Positions 12,078 to 23,643 of a stretch of 64,000 nt of DNA are shown here, one piece after another. The stretch's first letter is position 1. Every line of letters starts with the position of its first letter. The stretch comes from Lunularia cruciata (Eukaryota; Streptophyta; Marchantiopsida; Lunulariales; Lunulariaceae). A program made the position numbers and the translations under genes. The notes under the pieces were generated by a model. That model was not told the origin of the DNA and did no database searches. It saw only the letters and a list, made by a program, of their open reading frames with translations. The stretch covers positions 13,406,974 through 13,470,973 of the forward strand of contig OX419757.1 in the NCBI GenBank assembly GCA_948567375.1, in the 5' to 3' direction.

Positions 12078-12812
12078 TCAAGCCATCAATTCATTACATT
12101 GCAAATTTGATATTGCGATACCTATGTACAACAATAGCTCCAGATATAGTTCTGTTCCAATGGAGGTGAGTGTTACCGTTGTACACGTAAGCTGGGCTGA
12201 CGAGAGGTTTAAAGCGACGAGCCACTGCATGACAATTGGTTGACAATGTGTGGTTCCCGTGAGTATCGATATTCGTGACGGCCACGCAGAGATCCAAAAG
12301 GCACTAGATAATTTTTTCCACGAAATATCGTAGGGGTTTACGGCCAGATCCGGACTCTCCACTGTGCATGTCTTCTGTAACTCATCTCGACGGTTGTTAA
12401 GAAACAGATCTTTCCTAGTACGTTCATAGCTTGTTTTGACCTGTTTTGTCAAAGACCGTCGTGGATTTTCTAATTGCTTGTGTGTGGACTTTTTGGTCCA
12501 ACGAAACGTTGTGTCAGATTTGTTCGTGAATTGGATTAATTGGATGCGGTAGCACCTTCCTTTCCAAGACTGAGTAAGGGCGAGAGGGAGATGAGATGAA
12601 ATTGCTTGCTTAATATGAACACTGTAACTTCTACCAAGAACAACATGAGAAGTTGCCCAGAGAGTACTACTACAAGTGTGACGAATTTCAGATCTTGCAT
12701 GTGTGCGAAACGGCAGCTCCCTTGAGTTCAGGAGCCTTGTCTGCTGAATCCGATGTTCGAGTTCAGTCGAGCTCGTGGAAGGTCCCGAGAGTTGTCCCGA
12801 AGCCAGGAACAT
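12078..12812 (-). CDS. Unassigned 244-codon open frame
   Basis: An ATG-started frame of 244 codons on the minus strand in DNA of ordinary base composition. An interval this long is uncommon by chance in a window of this size. I recognise no domain, signal peptide, membrane segment or low-complexity repeat. The composition is mixed and somewhat rich in Ser, Thr and Arg. It lies next to no other coding feature. It could be a lineage-specific gene, part of a decayed element, or a chance frame. I favour chance or decay, and list it because of its length. Confidence 0.15.
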   Translation of the reverse strand: MFLASGQLSGPSTSSTELEHRIQQTRLLNSRELPFRTHARSEIRHTCSSTLWATSHVVLGRSYSVHIKQAISSHLPLALTQSWKGRCYRIQLIQFTNKSDTTFRWTKKSTHKQLENPRRSLTKQVKTSYERTRKDLFLNNRRDELQKTCTVESPDLAVNPYDISWKKLSSAFWISAWPSRISILTGTTHCQPIVMQWLVALNLSSAQLTCTTVTLTSIGTELYLELLLYIGIAISNLQCNELMA

Positions 12813-12849
12813 GCATGTGGGAGGTAGTCCAAATATATTTTCAGTTCGC

Positions 12850-14330
12850 TTTTTGAGTGGAGAAAGAGAGGAGCACTTTCGGTGGTGCAGAAAGATCGAG
12901 AATGAGTCCGGGGCGAGATAGTGTGTTCAACTGTGTGCGGGGGATAACTACAAGTTGATGAGCCAAACTCGATTTACTCGGGGCAATATTTCCGGGGAGA
13001 AGCAAACGAAGGAAAGGGTAAAGAAAGGAGAAAAGAAAGGTGATGTGTGGTATCGGAAAACTGAGTTCCGATTGGGAATAGGGACCATGGGAATCTGCTG
13101 TTGTGGCTTGTTGCAAGTTCTTTCCCCCCGGCTCCAAGCTAGAGAAAAGTGGAGTGATGCGCAGCAGCCAGCAGGGGACCATCTCCCCAAACAGGAGGAA
13201 GAGATGTGCGAGGAGGGGAAGGGGGGGAGGAAGAAGGAAGGAGGAGTTAAACAAAACCCGTTACAGTAGAAGCTCATTGCGAGCGAAAAGAGACGGATTA
13301 CATCGGAATTACCACCAGGACGACCCAACCAAATAAAGAAGAATCGAATCAAACTGGCATCCGTTCCCGATTATATGGGCGTGCCCTAAAGTTAATAACC
13401 GATGTCAAATGAGTTGTCTGTCCTCCTCGTCCACCGTCTAAACGGGTTTAAGTCGCCTTCCGATTGGAAGCTCCTTATGAGTCCTCAGAACGTTTGAAAT
13501 CAATTCCAGCAGACATGAACTGACACCAGGATGTGCCTAATTACAGCCGAGTTTCCAGCGTCCGTCTTTAATTATAGAAGCTTTGCTCAACAACAAGAGC
13601 TGACAACAACAAGCAATCCTCCTTCATTTTCGTCAACCCTTCCCTCTTCCCCCTCTTCCTTCAACAAAACATGGGCTGGCAAACAAACAACAGCAACAAC
13701 CGATCTCCATCTCCAACACGCTAATCCAAGCACCTTGCACTAGCTAAAACACTCCAAACTGATGGTGGGGTACTCCTGCGTATTGATTTTTCCCTTGTCA
13801 TATGCTCAAGATTCCCTCTCCCTCCCCTTCTCAACTTAAAACTAATACATGCATACTACATATATCCTTCCTACCCATCTCTGCCTTCCACCTGTTCCTC
13901 TTGTCTCTTTGTTTCTTGTACTCTTCCTCCTGAGAAGTCAATCCATTGCTCCTCAGCCTTCTCTTGAAGTCAAGGGGGCCCCTCCCGGTACTCTTTTAAA
14001 AGTATTCCATTCAAGTAAAAAAGAAAAGCACATTTTTCTTGGAGTTCTCTTCCCCCACTTCCCCACCCCTATTCTCCCTACTGTAACCTCTTCCCCCCTC
14101 TGCTCAAACCTCTGCTGCTTCCAACCCTCCACCACACCACCCAACAAAAGATGGGTCAATGGTGAATTCTCGGCCCTTCTCTCTCTAGATCTCTTCCCAC
14201 TGGCCCCACTCGTGTTTACTCCATGCCACGTTCACTGCGACGCTGCATTCGGTGGAAAACGAATCTCCAGCTTCTTTTCGTTCTTCTCTCTCTCAATCTC
14301 GAACTCTAGCTCAACATACACCAAACAACA
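12850..14330. other. Purine-rich then pyrimidine-rich zone (strand asymmetry switch)
   Basis: The + strand is markedly purine-rich from about 12850 to 13340 (GGAGGAAGAAGG-type runs) and markedly pyrimidine-rich from about 13600 to 14330 (CTTCCTCCC-type runs). The long frames here (13849-14337 plus; 12841-13352 minus) are what such skew produces. The mirrored arrangement resembles two pyrimidine-rich leaders reading outward from about 13350-13600, so a divergent promoter is possible. That is inference. Confidence 0.35.
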
Positions 14331-16499
14331 ACTATAACCATGTTTTCCATATGTTTCTCGGACTTCTACAGAATCATGAACAGTGGCTCTTGGTGTTTTG
14401 AAGACATATCTTTGTCTACATGCTACAGCCAAGGGACGTCGACTTCCATCCACATCCATATCCCTCTTCTTTACTTGCTATATTCCGCGGTTCATTTCTC
14501 GAAATTCACAATCGGAGATAACTGTCATTGAACAACAACAATAACAAAAAGGACATCCATGTTGGAAGTAAGGAAGAAATTACATTTCGTAAATCTCGAA
14601 ATCCGATGAGTTCTATCGTGTCGAGCAATTGATACACAAATCGATATTATTATGACAAGCCCATATACTACAGTAATAGAAGCCGGTATGATAGTACCTC
14701 TAGGTCGAAAAAAAGTTGAACTATTGAAATTGCTTTGTAACTAAGATAGTAAATTGTTTACAGCTTCATTTAACAGAAATAGCGTACTGATACAACATCC
14801 GACGAAAGGAGATTTACCTGCAGAGATTTCTGCAACAAACAAAACCTGTAAAAGAAAGCTCATACCAGCACAGTAGTAGACAAGTAACTGTCATAGTTAC
14901 TAGAAGTGCCTTTCCTGCGGAATGTAAGGAATGACGCGCGCTGAGGTTTTACTCGATAGGCTTAATAGAACCCATATTTGGCATTTCGAATTGGCCGAAA
15001 AGTCTCAGCTGGCCCCCTTGCAGCCTTTGACGTGGCGCGTCAGTCCTATTTGGCAGTGGATTTCACAAACCTGATAGTTTTGGGATACAAGAAAATTGGT
15101 TACTCGCAGGAACTCACTATATCTCACGGATGCCACTACGAACTACGTCGCACTTGGAGTCGAAGTGCGAAATATGGGGATTGGTTAAGTCTTTCTCTGT
15201 CGAAAAGTTTATCAACTTAACGAACTCAATCTCCCTATGACGGTGATATTAAAACAGGACTCGCTAGAAAACGTCGGATTAGATTTCTATGAAGGAAGGA
15301 AGAATTCACGTTCCTGAAGTTGGAAGGTATGTCATATATATCATGGACATATATGTAGGTGTTGCTGGATCTAGTTGTTAGCGAATAAGAACCAGGCAAA
15401 AAGAAAATTTACTTTTTATCATATCTTGAAACAAGTACATCGCATCATTACATGATGATGACTTTTACCTTTTCTTGCGCCTTTCCTGGCGAGCTGAGCG
15501 AGGAGGATCGTTGCCACTTATAGTCAGTCAGTCATGGCATCATCCGTAGAATTATAGGAAAAGTGTGTATGATTTGAACTAGATTTTCCATTCACCTATG
15601 TATAGCTAATGATCTCACACGAATTTTGGAGTATAGGCAGCAACTTACTTTATCATGGTCCATTGGTGACTTCCTGACTTCCACCTCTTCTGGACTGAAG
15701 TCAAAGTTAATAGACAATGTTTATCACTCGAGATCGGATGGACTCAAATTGCAGAATTTCTCCCCCTAACTCGGCCACAAAGTATACGTTGGATGTATAC
15801 TTTGATCATGGTATTAGACTCTAAGTCCACACGAATACATGTACATAGAGAGCTGTTCTTGATCTTTGAAAGCATTAGATGTGCGTGTGAAACATGTTCA
15901 TCAGTAGTTGTACGAATCTATAAGTCTATGCTATTGGAGGGTGTTTGAGGCCATCAGGAGCATGTTTTCCTTACTTTCTATCTCTCGGGAAGGTAATGAT
16001 TAAAGCGTATACATATGATTACTTCCACATTATCATCTGTCCTCAAAAATTGTTGCTCGGTCTCCCACCATATCAATGAAATGATATCTTCTGAAGGAAC
16101 TGACATCTCCCTTATGATGGAGATATATATGACACTGTTATGATATGCCCCTACATATATTTTTTGCTCTGTTCATCATATCCTTGGAGAATAGCCGTGT
16201 GAACTTATCTTTATGGGGTCGTCTTGCTTTCTACCGAGTATAATATTCAGCCTACTTTGAACTCATATCAAGCTAAGTCTTGTATATACAATTAGACAAG
16301 CTTCAATAAGTGCAGATAAAAGTCACACCTGCGGCTAGTCCAATTGAATCTTCTGCTTTCTTCTTGCAACAAGTATCGCGTATACTTAACGTGCACATAT
16401 CGTCGCCCTTGCAGATATTTGTTGATGTACTTAGCTGAGTTTATGACCGAAATGGTGCCTGATGATCTTTTATGGTGTAATACCGATTAGTTCGTTGTA

Positions 16500-16949
16500 C
16501 AATTAAAACGCAAACATTTGAACTTTAACAACTTGAAAATTCTTGAGCAACGATTTAACATAACTTTTGGGGATAAAAAAGCATTGACCTTGTTCTCATT
16601 AGGGCATGTCAATAAATATGTTCTTAGAGAAGCCACCAGTGGCAATATTAGGATTTCAGGATACCCAGCTTGCTTTAAAAAAGTCATAATGGGTTTGATC
16701 GATACAACACCTTATAAGGAGCCCGGGGATCTCTTGCACCAAATGAAGAAATTCGATATATTAGATTTTCTATATATCAAAAGTCAAGACACCCAAATAC
16801 TTAGATACTATATTTCCAAAAGTCCAACTAACTATGGAGGTCTGAGTTTGACGAATGGTGCTGAAGGAAAAACCTCCACGATGGCTAAAAGTCTTCAAAT
16901 TACCCCGACCTTAGATACAATGCCTATGTTTACAGAAGATGTTTGCTTA
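16500..16949 (+). other. Probable upstream part of the mitochondrial insertion
   Basis: AT-rich DNA with a long open frame that begins at a non-ATG codon near 16518 and runs into the group II intron-like 3' end at about 16950. I do not recognise its product. Its position directly before the cob exon suggests it is intron sequence, perhaps an intron-ORF remnant, carried in with the same mitochondrial fragment. Confidence 0.35.
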
Positions 16950-17262
16950 CGGTTCTGTGAGAAGGGTTGGGGACGGAAATGGCCCCATTCCCTTACTCTC
17001 GATGGTATTTCTTACCAGTCTATGCGATTCTTCGAAGTATACCTAACAAATTAGGGGTTGTAGCCGCCATAGGACTAGTTTTTGTGTCATTATTGGCTTT
17101 ACCTTTCATTAACACTTCATATGTACGTAGTTCAAGTTTTCGACCAATTCACCAAAAATTGTTTTGGTTGCTTGTAGCAGATTGCTTGCTTTTAGGTTGG
17201 ATTGGATGTCAACTCGTGGAAGCACCATATGTTACTATTGGACAAATTGCTTCAGTGGGTTT
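16950..17262 (+). pseudogene. cob: Nuclear copy of mitochondrial cob (3' exon part) with group II intron 3' end
   Basis: From 17003 the frame reads [18 protein letters not shown] and continues through [20 protein letters not shown] and GWIGCQ to [10 protein letters not shown] at 17262. This is the C-terminal third of plant mitochondrial cytochrome b, the membrane subunit of complex III. The frame is open for about 87 codons and then stops matching, so the gene is a fragment: no N-terminus, no haem-ligand region, no natural C-terminus. The bases before it (about 16950-17001) contain ACGGTTCTGTGAGAAGGG and a hairpin (AAGGG..GGGG / CCCC..CCCTT), which look like domains V-VI of a group II intron. 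Liverwort cob is known to carry group II introns. A nuclear mitochondrial insertion is therefore the best reading. It is not expressed as cytochrome b from here. Confidence 0.88.
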
Positions 17263-18666
17263 AATCCCCTAAGGGTTTAAGAAATAGGCCCCACACCAAA
17301 ATTGTATCTGTTTCCTCTCTTCTTTCTTTGAGAAACTTCCGAATTTTTTCGAATATTTTTTCCACTCATCGAGTGATCCTGATCAATCTTGTACATTAGC
17401 AGTCTCTCGGTTCTATACCCTCTGGTTGTTCCTGCCTACCATGATACATCCATTTCCGAAAAGACTGTCCTCGAAAATCATATGTCAAACCTGATAGCTC
17501 AATAGTCGAAAGAAAAGGTCCCAACAATGCGCTTATATTGTCATCTATTCTGGAGTTTTCCCTTGCAAACTTACGCAATTTTATTTTATCTCAATGAATT
17601 TATTCACCGTGTCGTTCACGCTTTGAATGGAAGGAGGCACGATGCCTATTTCATGGTCATCGACGCTACGTGTTTTAAAGGAAGACAAAGATTCAGGCTA
17701 AAGTCCAAGAAGAAAAATCCACACGTTCGCGACCGACACCGATGCCAGGAAAACAAACAAAGCCCACTGATAAAATATAATATTAAATATCGGCACGCAC
17801 AACCACCTCATGTCGCCAGTGAAAGTTAAAACTGTGCAGCCAATTGCTTCTGCTCCGCGAGAATTCTTTGACTAAGCAAGGACTTTTACAAAAACAAGAG
17901 GGCATAATTACTCCATTTTGCCGACTCAACTTGGCCCCTACTATTTATGGTACTTATTTATGGTATAAGAATATGTGGTGCATTTATTGAGATATACGGT
18001 TTCTCATCCACTCCACTTGTCTGGAATAAGGATAAACATGGTCGCCACATGGTGTATTGCTTCCTATACAATTCTTTTCTTTGCGAGGATAGGTACCTCC
18101 CGGTCTAGCCGCGCTCACGTGGACATGAGCGCGACGAGCGAGGGGCGACGTGGAGGAGAGAGGGTATTGGAACGAACTTTCTATAGTTTAAATGCTTGAT
18201 GGGATCTTTCATCGTTCTTGTTCTCCGTTCCTCTTTTCGGCACTTTCTCGTTTGAAATGAGTCTACAAGTAAAATGGCGATTCTTTTACTTTCCAATATT
18301 AGACGAAAATTAAATTCAAATTTATGGAGAACTCAGTGAAAGATATCAATATCTTTAGTTTTCACTTGAGCTTTTGAGAAATTAATCTAGTACAATGATG
18401 GGTTGAGATTTTTCTTCTGTTTTCTATCTCTTGGTTTTATATCTCGCGTCATGACACCTAGTTTGAGAGAACTACAAAATTATGAGATACAAGTGATGTG
18501 TATAATGTAGGGTTTAAAGAGTTCACCCTTTCTCATATGAAGAGGATGTAACTGACTTATGGTTTTGCAGTAAGGAAAAATATAAGATGGAAGTAAGGAA
18601 AAAATATCCAATATTATTAGAATATAACTGTTTCCTTACTCTCTATGCTATTCTTTAATCTTTTTA

Positions 18667-18671
<5 letters not shown>
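17263..18671. other. Non-coding, possibly more organelle-derived DNA
   Basis: Beyond the cob fragment the sequence no longer matches cob. I recognise no gene. Some of it may still be mitochondrial spacer, but I cannot identify it. AT content rises towards the TA microsatellite at the edge of the retroelement nest. Confidence 0.3.

Positions 18672-18729
<58 letters not shown>
18672..18729. repeat. (TA)n microsatellite 1
   Basis: About 29 TA units. It lies in a family-B LTR start (minus orientation) at the place where other copies have a short TATATA run. Confidence 0.95.
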
Positions 18730-18731
<2 letters not shown>

Positions 18732-19162
18732 ACTGTCAATATCATATATTATAAAAGTACAATTTACGTATAAATTTTATATGAATTCTAAAATATCATA
18801 ATAATCAATTCACATAATAATCATGCATTGACTACAATCAAGCCACAACCACTCTAACTAAAAGACTGTAAGTGATGCTCATAGGTCTCTATCCACCATA
18901 GCCAGGAACTTGAAGACTCAACATCAAAGAATTAAACTCTCTAGAGTTATACTTTGAAAATACACCCCTTTGCTTGACTTAGGTCTTTAACCCTAACGGT
19001 ATTACTAACGGTGCAAGTGATGGTAGGTCTCACCATGTGATCAATAGGCTTAACTTGAAGTAGTCCATGAGTAACTACCAAAATAACTATGACTGCAAAC
19101 GCTACCACTCTAGCATCCAAGCAAATTAGCTTCAATACTACAAATGTCATGATAATTGTCAT

Positions 19163-19164
<2 letters not shown>

Positions 19165-19212
<48 letters not shown>
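19165..19212. repeat. (AT)n microsatellite 2
   Basis: About 24 AT units inside the B0 LTR, at a position equivalent to that of the TA tract at 18672-18729 in the neighbouring partial LTR. Both probably grew from the same TATATA seed. Confidence 0.95.
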
Positions 19213-19214
<2 letters not shown>

Positions 19215-19439
19215 TACACTATAGAAGCACAACTCACACATAAATCATACATGAACTCTAAATTTTAACAATTACCCCCTTAGTTGGTGGTTAGGTCCCT
19301 CTAACTCTAGATAGTCATCTACTCCAAGTATGTGATATGGTCTATGGTGAACCAAGATCAAGAGGCCAGATGCTATTGAGCCCCATCGTTACTTGCCTAT
19401 CTGCAATCTATATTACACAAAGGGTTAACTGATTATAGG

Positions 19440-19590
19440 TCAAGTACATCTAGTAAATAACAAGTATCCTTGAGGATCCACTATGAGAGGAGTCGTCAAA
19501 CACACCATATATCATCCTCTCAAACAACCATCACACACCAATATAGTAGTAGCTCTACCAAAAAAGCCACATAACATACACCGCAAACTT
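19440..19590 (-). pseudogene. PHD-finger-like segment of copy B0
   Basis: On the minus strand a segment starting with LRCMLC and containing LVCDGCLRG is homologous to the PHD-like segments of copies B1 and B2. PHD fingers bind two zincs and usually read histone H3 tails. It lies between integrase and LTR, as in the other copies. This third occurrence argues that the domain belongs to the family and not to one copy. Confidence 0.6.
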
Positions 19591-21122
19591 GCACTTACAA
19601 GCACCAAGCTTGGGTCCATAGTGCCAGCAATTTTGGGATGTGGTATGGCGCATAATTGCACACATGATCCTTCCAAACAACACCATCACATCCTTCCAAT
19701 ATGAGGACTCCAAAAGATAAAACCTCATGCAGTCTCAAGATAATGAGGCATGTAGTAACATCAAGAGTTGTTGGTGTATTTTGCTACACATATACATTAT
19801 AACTTGGATGAAATTGACAGATCAAGGATCTATAACCTCCTCCTTGAATAGTAGCATAGCAAAAATATCCCTATGCTAAGCAATTGCTAAGTTCTCAAAG
19901 GCCATCAACATCACTCTCTAAAAGATTTCTGCGCATTGAGAACATGCACTCACCTATACGTCTAGATCATCCAAGTCCAAAATACAAGAGCATCACGACA
20001 AATGGATGCTAAGTAAATCTGGATCTCATCCATAGAGTAAAAGTTAAGGAGAGAAGGATTTTAAGGAGGCTTGTGGGTTTAATCAATAGCACATGGCCAA
20101 CCAATTTATCTAGAGATCCTAATCTCCCAAGTGCTCTCTCTACAAACCATACTTATGCAATCCTCTCTTCACCATCTGAACCACTATCTTTGCTACCTCA
20201 AGGGGATCTCAAGAAATATTACAATGATCAATCAAGGACTTGTCATATAAGGCCTAAAACTCCCCTAGGGACTCTATACCTTGATCAATCAAAACCTAAG
20301 TTGGTGCATCAAAATGTCTAAGAATCCAAGAACCAATAAATTGACCCTTTACTAGACTTGTCAAGAAGTGTCACCGACCCAATCAACTTGGAGAATTGCT
20401 CAACCATAACCAAAACATACCAAAGGATGTATCACAATCAATAGTAAAGGTCACACAAGGTCCAAACTCCAACGGTAACCCAATCCCATGATAGGTAATG
20501 GATGTAAATATGGCATAAGAGCATTAAATGATGCGCTAACTTGGTAACAAACCACACATCTAGCAACAAATTATTGTATATGGGTCCACATACCGTGCCA
20601 CTAATAATGACTCTAGAGTAAATTATATGTCCACTTTACTCCAAAATGTCCTAGCTCCTTATGAGCATGACATGCCAACTATGGTCTCTAAGATGGAAGT
20701 GGTACTACTTGCAAACTACCATCTTCTCATATACAAAGAATTTATCTGCCATCCAATCTAAACCGCTTGCCTCATTGAAGGACAAGATCTTCCTCCTTGG
20801 CACCAACTATACCACCCACAACACTAGTGTAAAGATAATCCATCACTAAGATATCAAATGAATGTCGCATTGACCAATATAACTATCTCCATCCTCTAGA
20901 TCTATGATGTCAATAACCCCTCTTGTATGTTGAGAGATATACCATCAAAGCCTTAGAAAATGAACATAGAAAGGTAGATGTATGCCAACCTAGCACTAGC
21001 TCCTCATCTATTTCACTATGCCGATGTGCTTTGTTCTGATTTGCTAGCTTGGACATGGGTTTCTATTCAACCCAATTGTATCATGGTTCACCATTGATAT
21101 AACCATGAAATCATACTCTTGA

Positions 21123-23003
21123 GGGCTCCTTCAACCTCTCCCCACTCCTACCCAATGTTGGGAACAAGTGAGTATGGATCTCGTCTGTGAATTACCCAAG
21201 ACCATCTCAAGGTTTGACTCCATTGTGGTCTTTGTGGACCGGCTCAGCAAAATGATTCATGTACGCCCTACCACCAAGGAGGTGACCGCTCCACAACTAG
21301 CTCATGATGCAGTCTTTAGATGCAGTCTTTAAAAGCAGTCTTTAAATGCAGTCTTTAGATGCAGTCTTTGCTCACCATGGCTTGTCTAGAGTACTCATCA
21401 CCGATAGAGGCACCCAATTCACCAGCTTGTTTTGGCAAACACTCTTTGGGTTCTTCAAAACCAAGTTGGCCATGTCCACAGCTTACCACCCCCAAACAGA
21501 TGGCCAAACAGAGCAGGCTAATCGCACAATTGAAGATATGTTACGCGGCTTCACTTTAGAAGAGCAAGAGAGGTGGGACACCCTACTCCCGTTGGTGGAA
21601 TTCACTTACAACAATTCAGTGAATACATCTACCCAGGTCACTCCGTTCTTCCTCATGTATGGTGAGCATCCCTTCACACCTTCTAGCTTGATGAAGATCC
21701 GTCCTGTTGCTACCAATGTCGATGTAGTCAACACATTTGTTTCTAGAATCCAACAAGGTGTGAAGAGCGCCAAGCATAGATTACAGATTGCACAAAATCG
21801 ACAAAAGCAGTATGTTGATGCACACCGTCGGCACATGGAGTTCAATGTTGGGGATCAAGTGTGGCTATCAACAACCAACCTCACATTAGTTGGACCTTGT
21901 AAGCTCAAACCTCGTTTTATTGGGCCTTTCTTGATTCTTTGTCGCATTGGCGCTGTGGCCTATCACCTTGAGCTACCATCACACATGAAGATCCATCCAG
22001 TCTTCCATGTCTCCCTACTACGCATATATGCTCCCCGATCAGGCCAAGGTCATTCCACACCAGACATTTGACCTTGTCCGACACTCATTGATGGCATAGA
22101 GGAATATGAAGTGGAGCGGATTCTCCAAAAACGCATGCGCGGTACTCGCCACCCATGGGTGGACTATCTAGTACAATGGAAAGGTTACTCCCTCTATGAA
22201 GCCACCTGGGAGCCCGCTGCCAATTTGGCACATGCACCTGTGTTGGTGCAAGCATTTGAGCAACAATTGCACAACGAGGACGTTGCGTCTTAAAAGGAGG
22301 GAGGTCTGTAATACCAAGAGCTAGCCATATGATCTAGATGTGAAATTTGGTTTTATAACATCTAGAATGATGTTATACATGATGGTCAAAATAGATCAGA
22401 TAGAAGTATCACCAAAAGAGTACTTCTACTAATAGGGCAGAAACCAAAATAGACTTGAGAACCTTAGAACCAATAGCTAGACATATGATTTAAAGGTGAG
22501 AATTGGTTTGGTAACATCTGGAAGGATGTTACAAATGATGGACTAAACAGATCAAAAAGAGGTATCACCAAAAGGGGACTTCTACTAATAGAGTAGGAAC
22601 CAAAATATGCTTGAAATCTTTGAAGGCAATTTCGGAGGCTTAAACGGATGAATTAGGCCTCAAAAATGTATAAATTCCCCCCCCCCCTACAGAGGAAATG
22701 TTGGACTTCCCTCTACCCTGCTTTGTCTCATCAAGAGCTTTCCAACGGTACCTTACTCACGTGATTCTGAGATTCCTACAAGAAGATTCCTTAAAAGATT
22801 CCCTCCGGTCAAAGCTTGTTTGACCAACCAGATAGGACCTAGACCTGACATGTCACATATTTGTGTCCCTAATCCTATGGTGGAGCTTCCTTTGCAGAGA
22901 TCCTCTTTGTCTATATAATAAAGAGAAGGTGCTCCCTTGGGGCATCGATAGTTTGAGTGTGCAATCTGTATTTTCTCTCTTCTCTTGTCCTTGGAGTATT
23001 ACA
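21123..23003 (+). mobile_element. Family-A Ty3/gypsy chromovirus fossil, 3' part
   Basis: It contains an integrase core (about 21180-22070, with the TDRGTQF and YHPQTDGQTEQANR signatures), then a chromodomain (about 22096-22270, EYEVERIL and WKGYSLYEATWEP), a polypurine tract just before 22307, and a 697-bp 3' LTR (22307-23003). Chromodomains guide integration to methylated-histone chromatin in this clade. Gag, protease, reverse transcriptase and the 5' LTR are absent; the left side abuts copy B0. A fragment with few breaks in its coding part, so younger than the B copies. Confidence 0.92.
22307..23003 (+). repeat. Family-A 3' LTR
   Basis: It starts TGTAATACC and ends GTATTACA, so the ends are inverted repeats with TG..CA termini. 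A second, inverted copy at 38478-39214 fixes both boundaries. The first part holds two tandem units of about 160 bp (near 22311 and 22468), both beginning with an AGCTAG..CATATGAT word and ending with CTTCTACTAATAG..GAACC. A TATATAATAAA-type promoter motif lies near 22913. Confidence 0.92.
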
Positions 23004-23643
23004 ATTGTTCATTTTTTATCCATACATCTTTAGGAGGTGGTTCTACACAATACATCACATGTGGAGAGCTCATTGTCCAAATTCAGCTCAATCATTTGAC
23101 TGATAGCTCTATGGTGAGAGCTCAAGCCATTATGATAGTAGTAGAGTCATATGATATGCTAGTTGGTGGAGTAATATTATACCCCATGGGTTTTAGTAGT
23201 GACTATTGAGATGAGATAAATTCCTATAGGCCAGGTTGGCAATCAAGTGAGGGATAGGTATGTTTACCTATTGATGCACTTTAGTAGTGGCAATCTTGGC
23301 TCACTATCATAGTGACCATAACATCAATTTTAATTTTCTATGGGTTTATTACTTGGCCTAGTGACTTATTGGAAGGGAATGCACATGTAGAGGATCCTCC
23401 AATATTGGAGGAGATCATTTGAGTTTGGAGTACAAGTAGGATTATTCCATCCACCTTGGATGTTCCGTTGTGGAGTTCTAAAGAGGCATTGTAGCATTAT
23501 GTGGATCAATTGGTGCAACAAGTATGGAGTGGAGCCTTTGTACCTTCAAAAGACCAATATGAGGATGAGCATCCAATTATATTACTTTGTCACCTTTGGA
23601 TATCACACTCATTGCTTGGTAATATCTAGTAGAGAGATTATAT

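Larger units (their letters stand above)
9691..16499. other. Gene-poor intergenic DNA
   Basis: No recognisable protein or RNA gene. The stretch contains a 244-codon unassigned frame at 12078-12812 (minus) and the purine/pyrimidine asymmetric zone at 12850-14330, both listed separately. Elsewhere only short frames occur, with no domain signature. Confidence 0.4.
18672..21122 (-). mobile_element. Family-B Ty3/gypsy fossil, copy B0 (3' part)
   Basis: Reading on the minus strand from the right: end of RNase H, integrase zinc and core regions, the integrase tail with a PHD-finger-like segment (about 19440-19590), a polypurine-like tract at about 19271-19290, then an LTR ending at 19270, followed by a second partial LTR. 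It is clearly homologous to 26100-28130 in the opposite orientation. The 5' half (gag to reverse transcriptase) is absent; at about 21122 it abuts family A. Heavily decayed with many breaks, hence old. Confidence 0.8.

Noticed and set aside
13849-14337. 162-codon frame with apparent hydrophobic start
   Set aside because: Leu/Pro/Ser/Phe-rich text produced by the pyrimidine-rich strand; no domain.
17396-17829. Frames right of the cob fragment as further mitochondrial genes
   Set aside because: I could not match them to any plant mitochondrial protein; listed only as possibly organelle-derived spacer.
18947-19252. Minus-strand frame with an Ile/Tyr repeat as a protein
   Set aside because: The repeat is the translated AT microsatellite within a family-B LTR.
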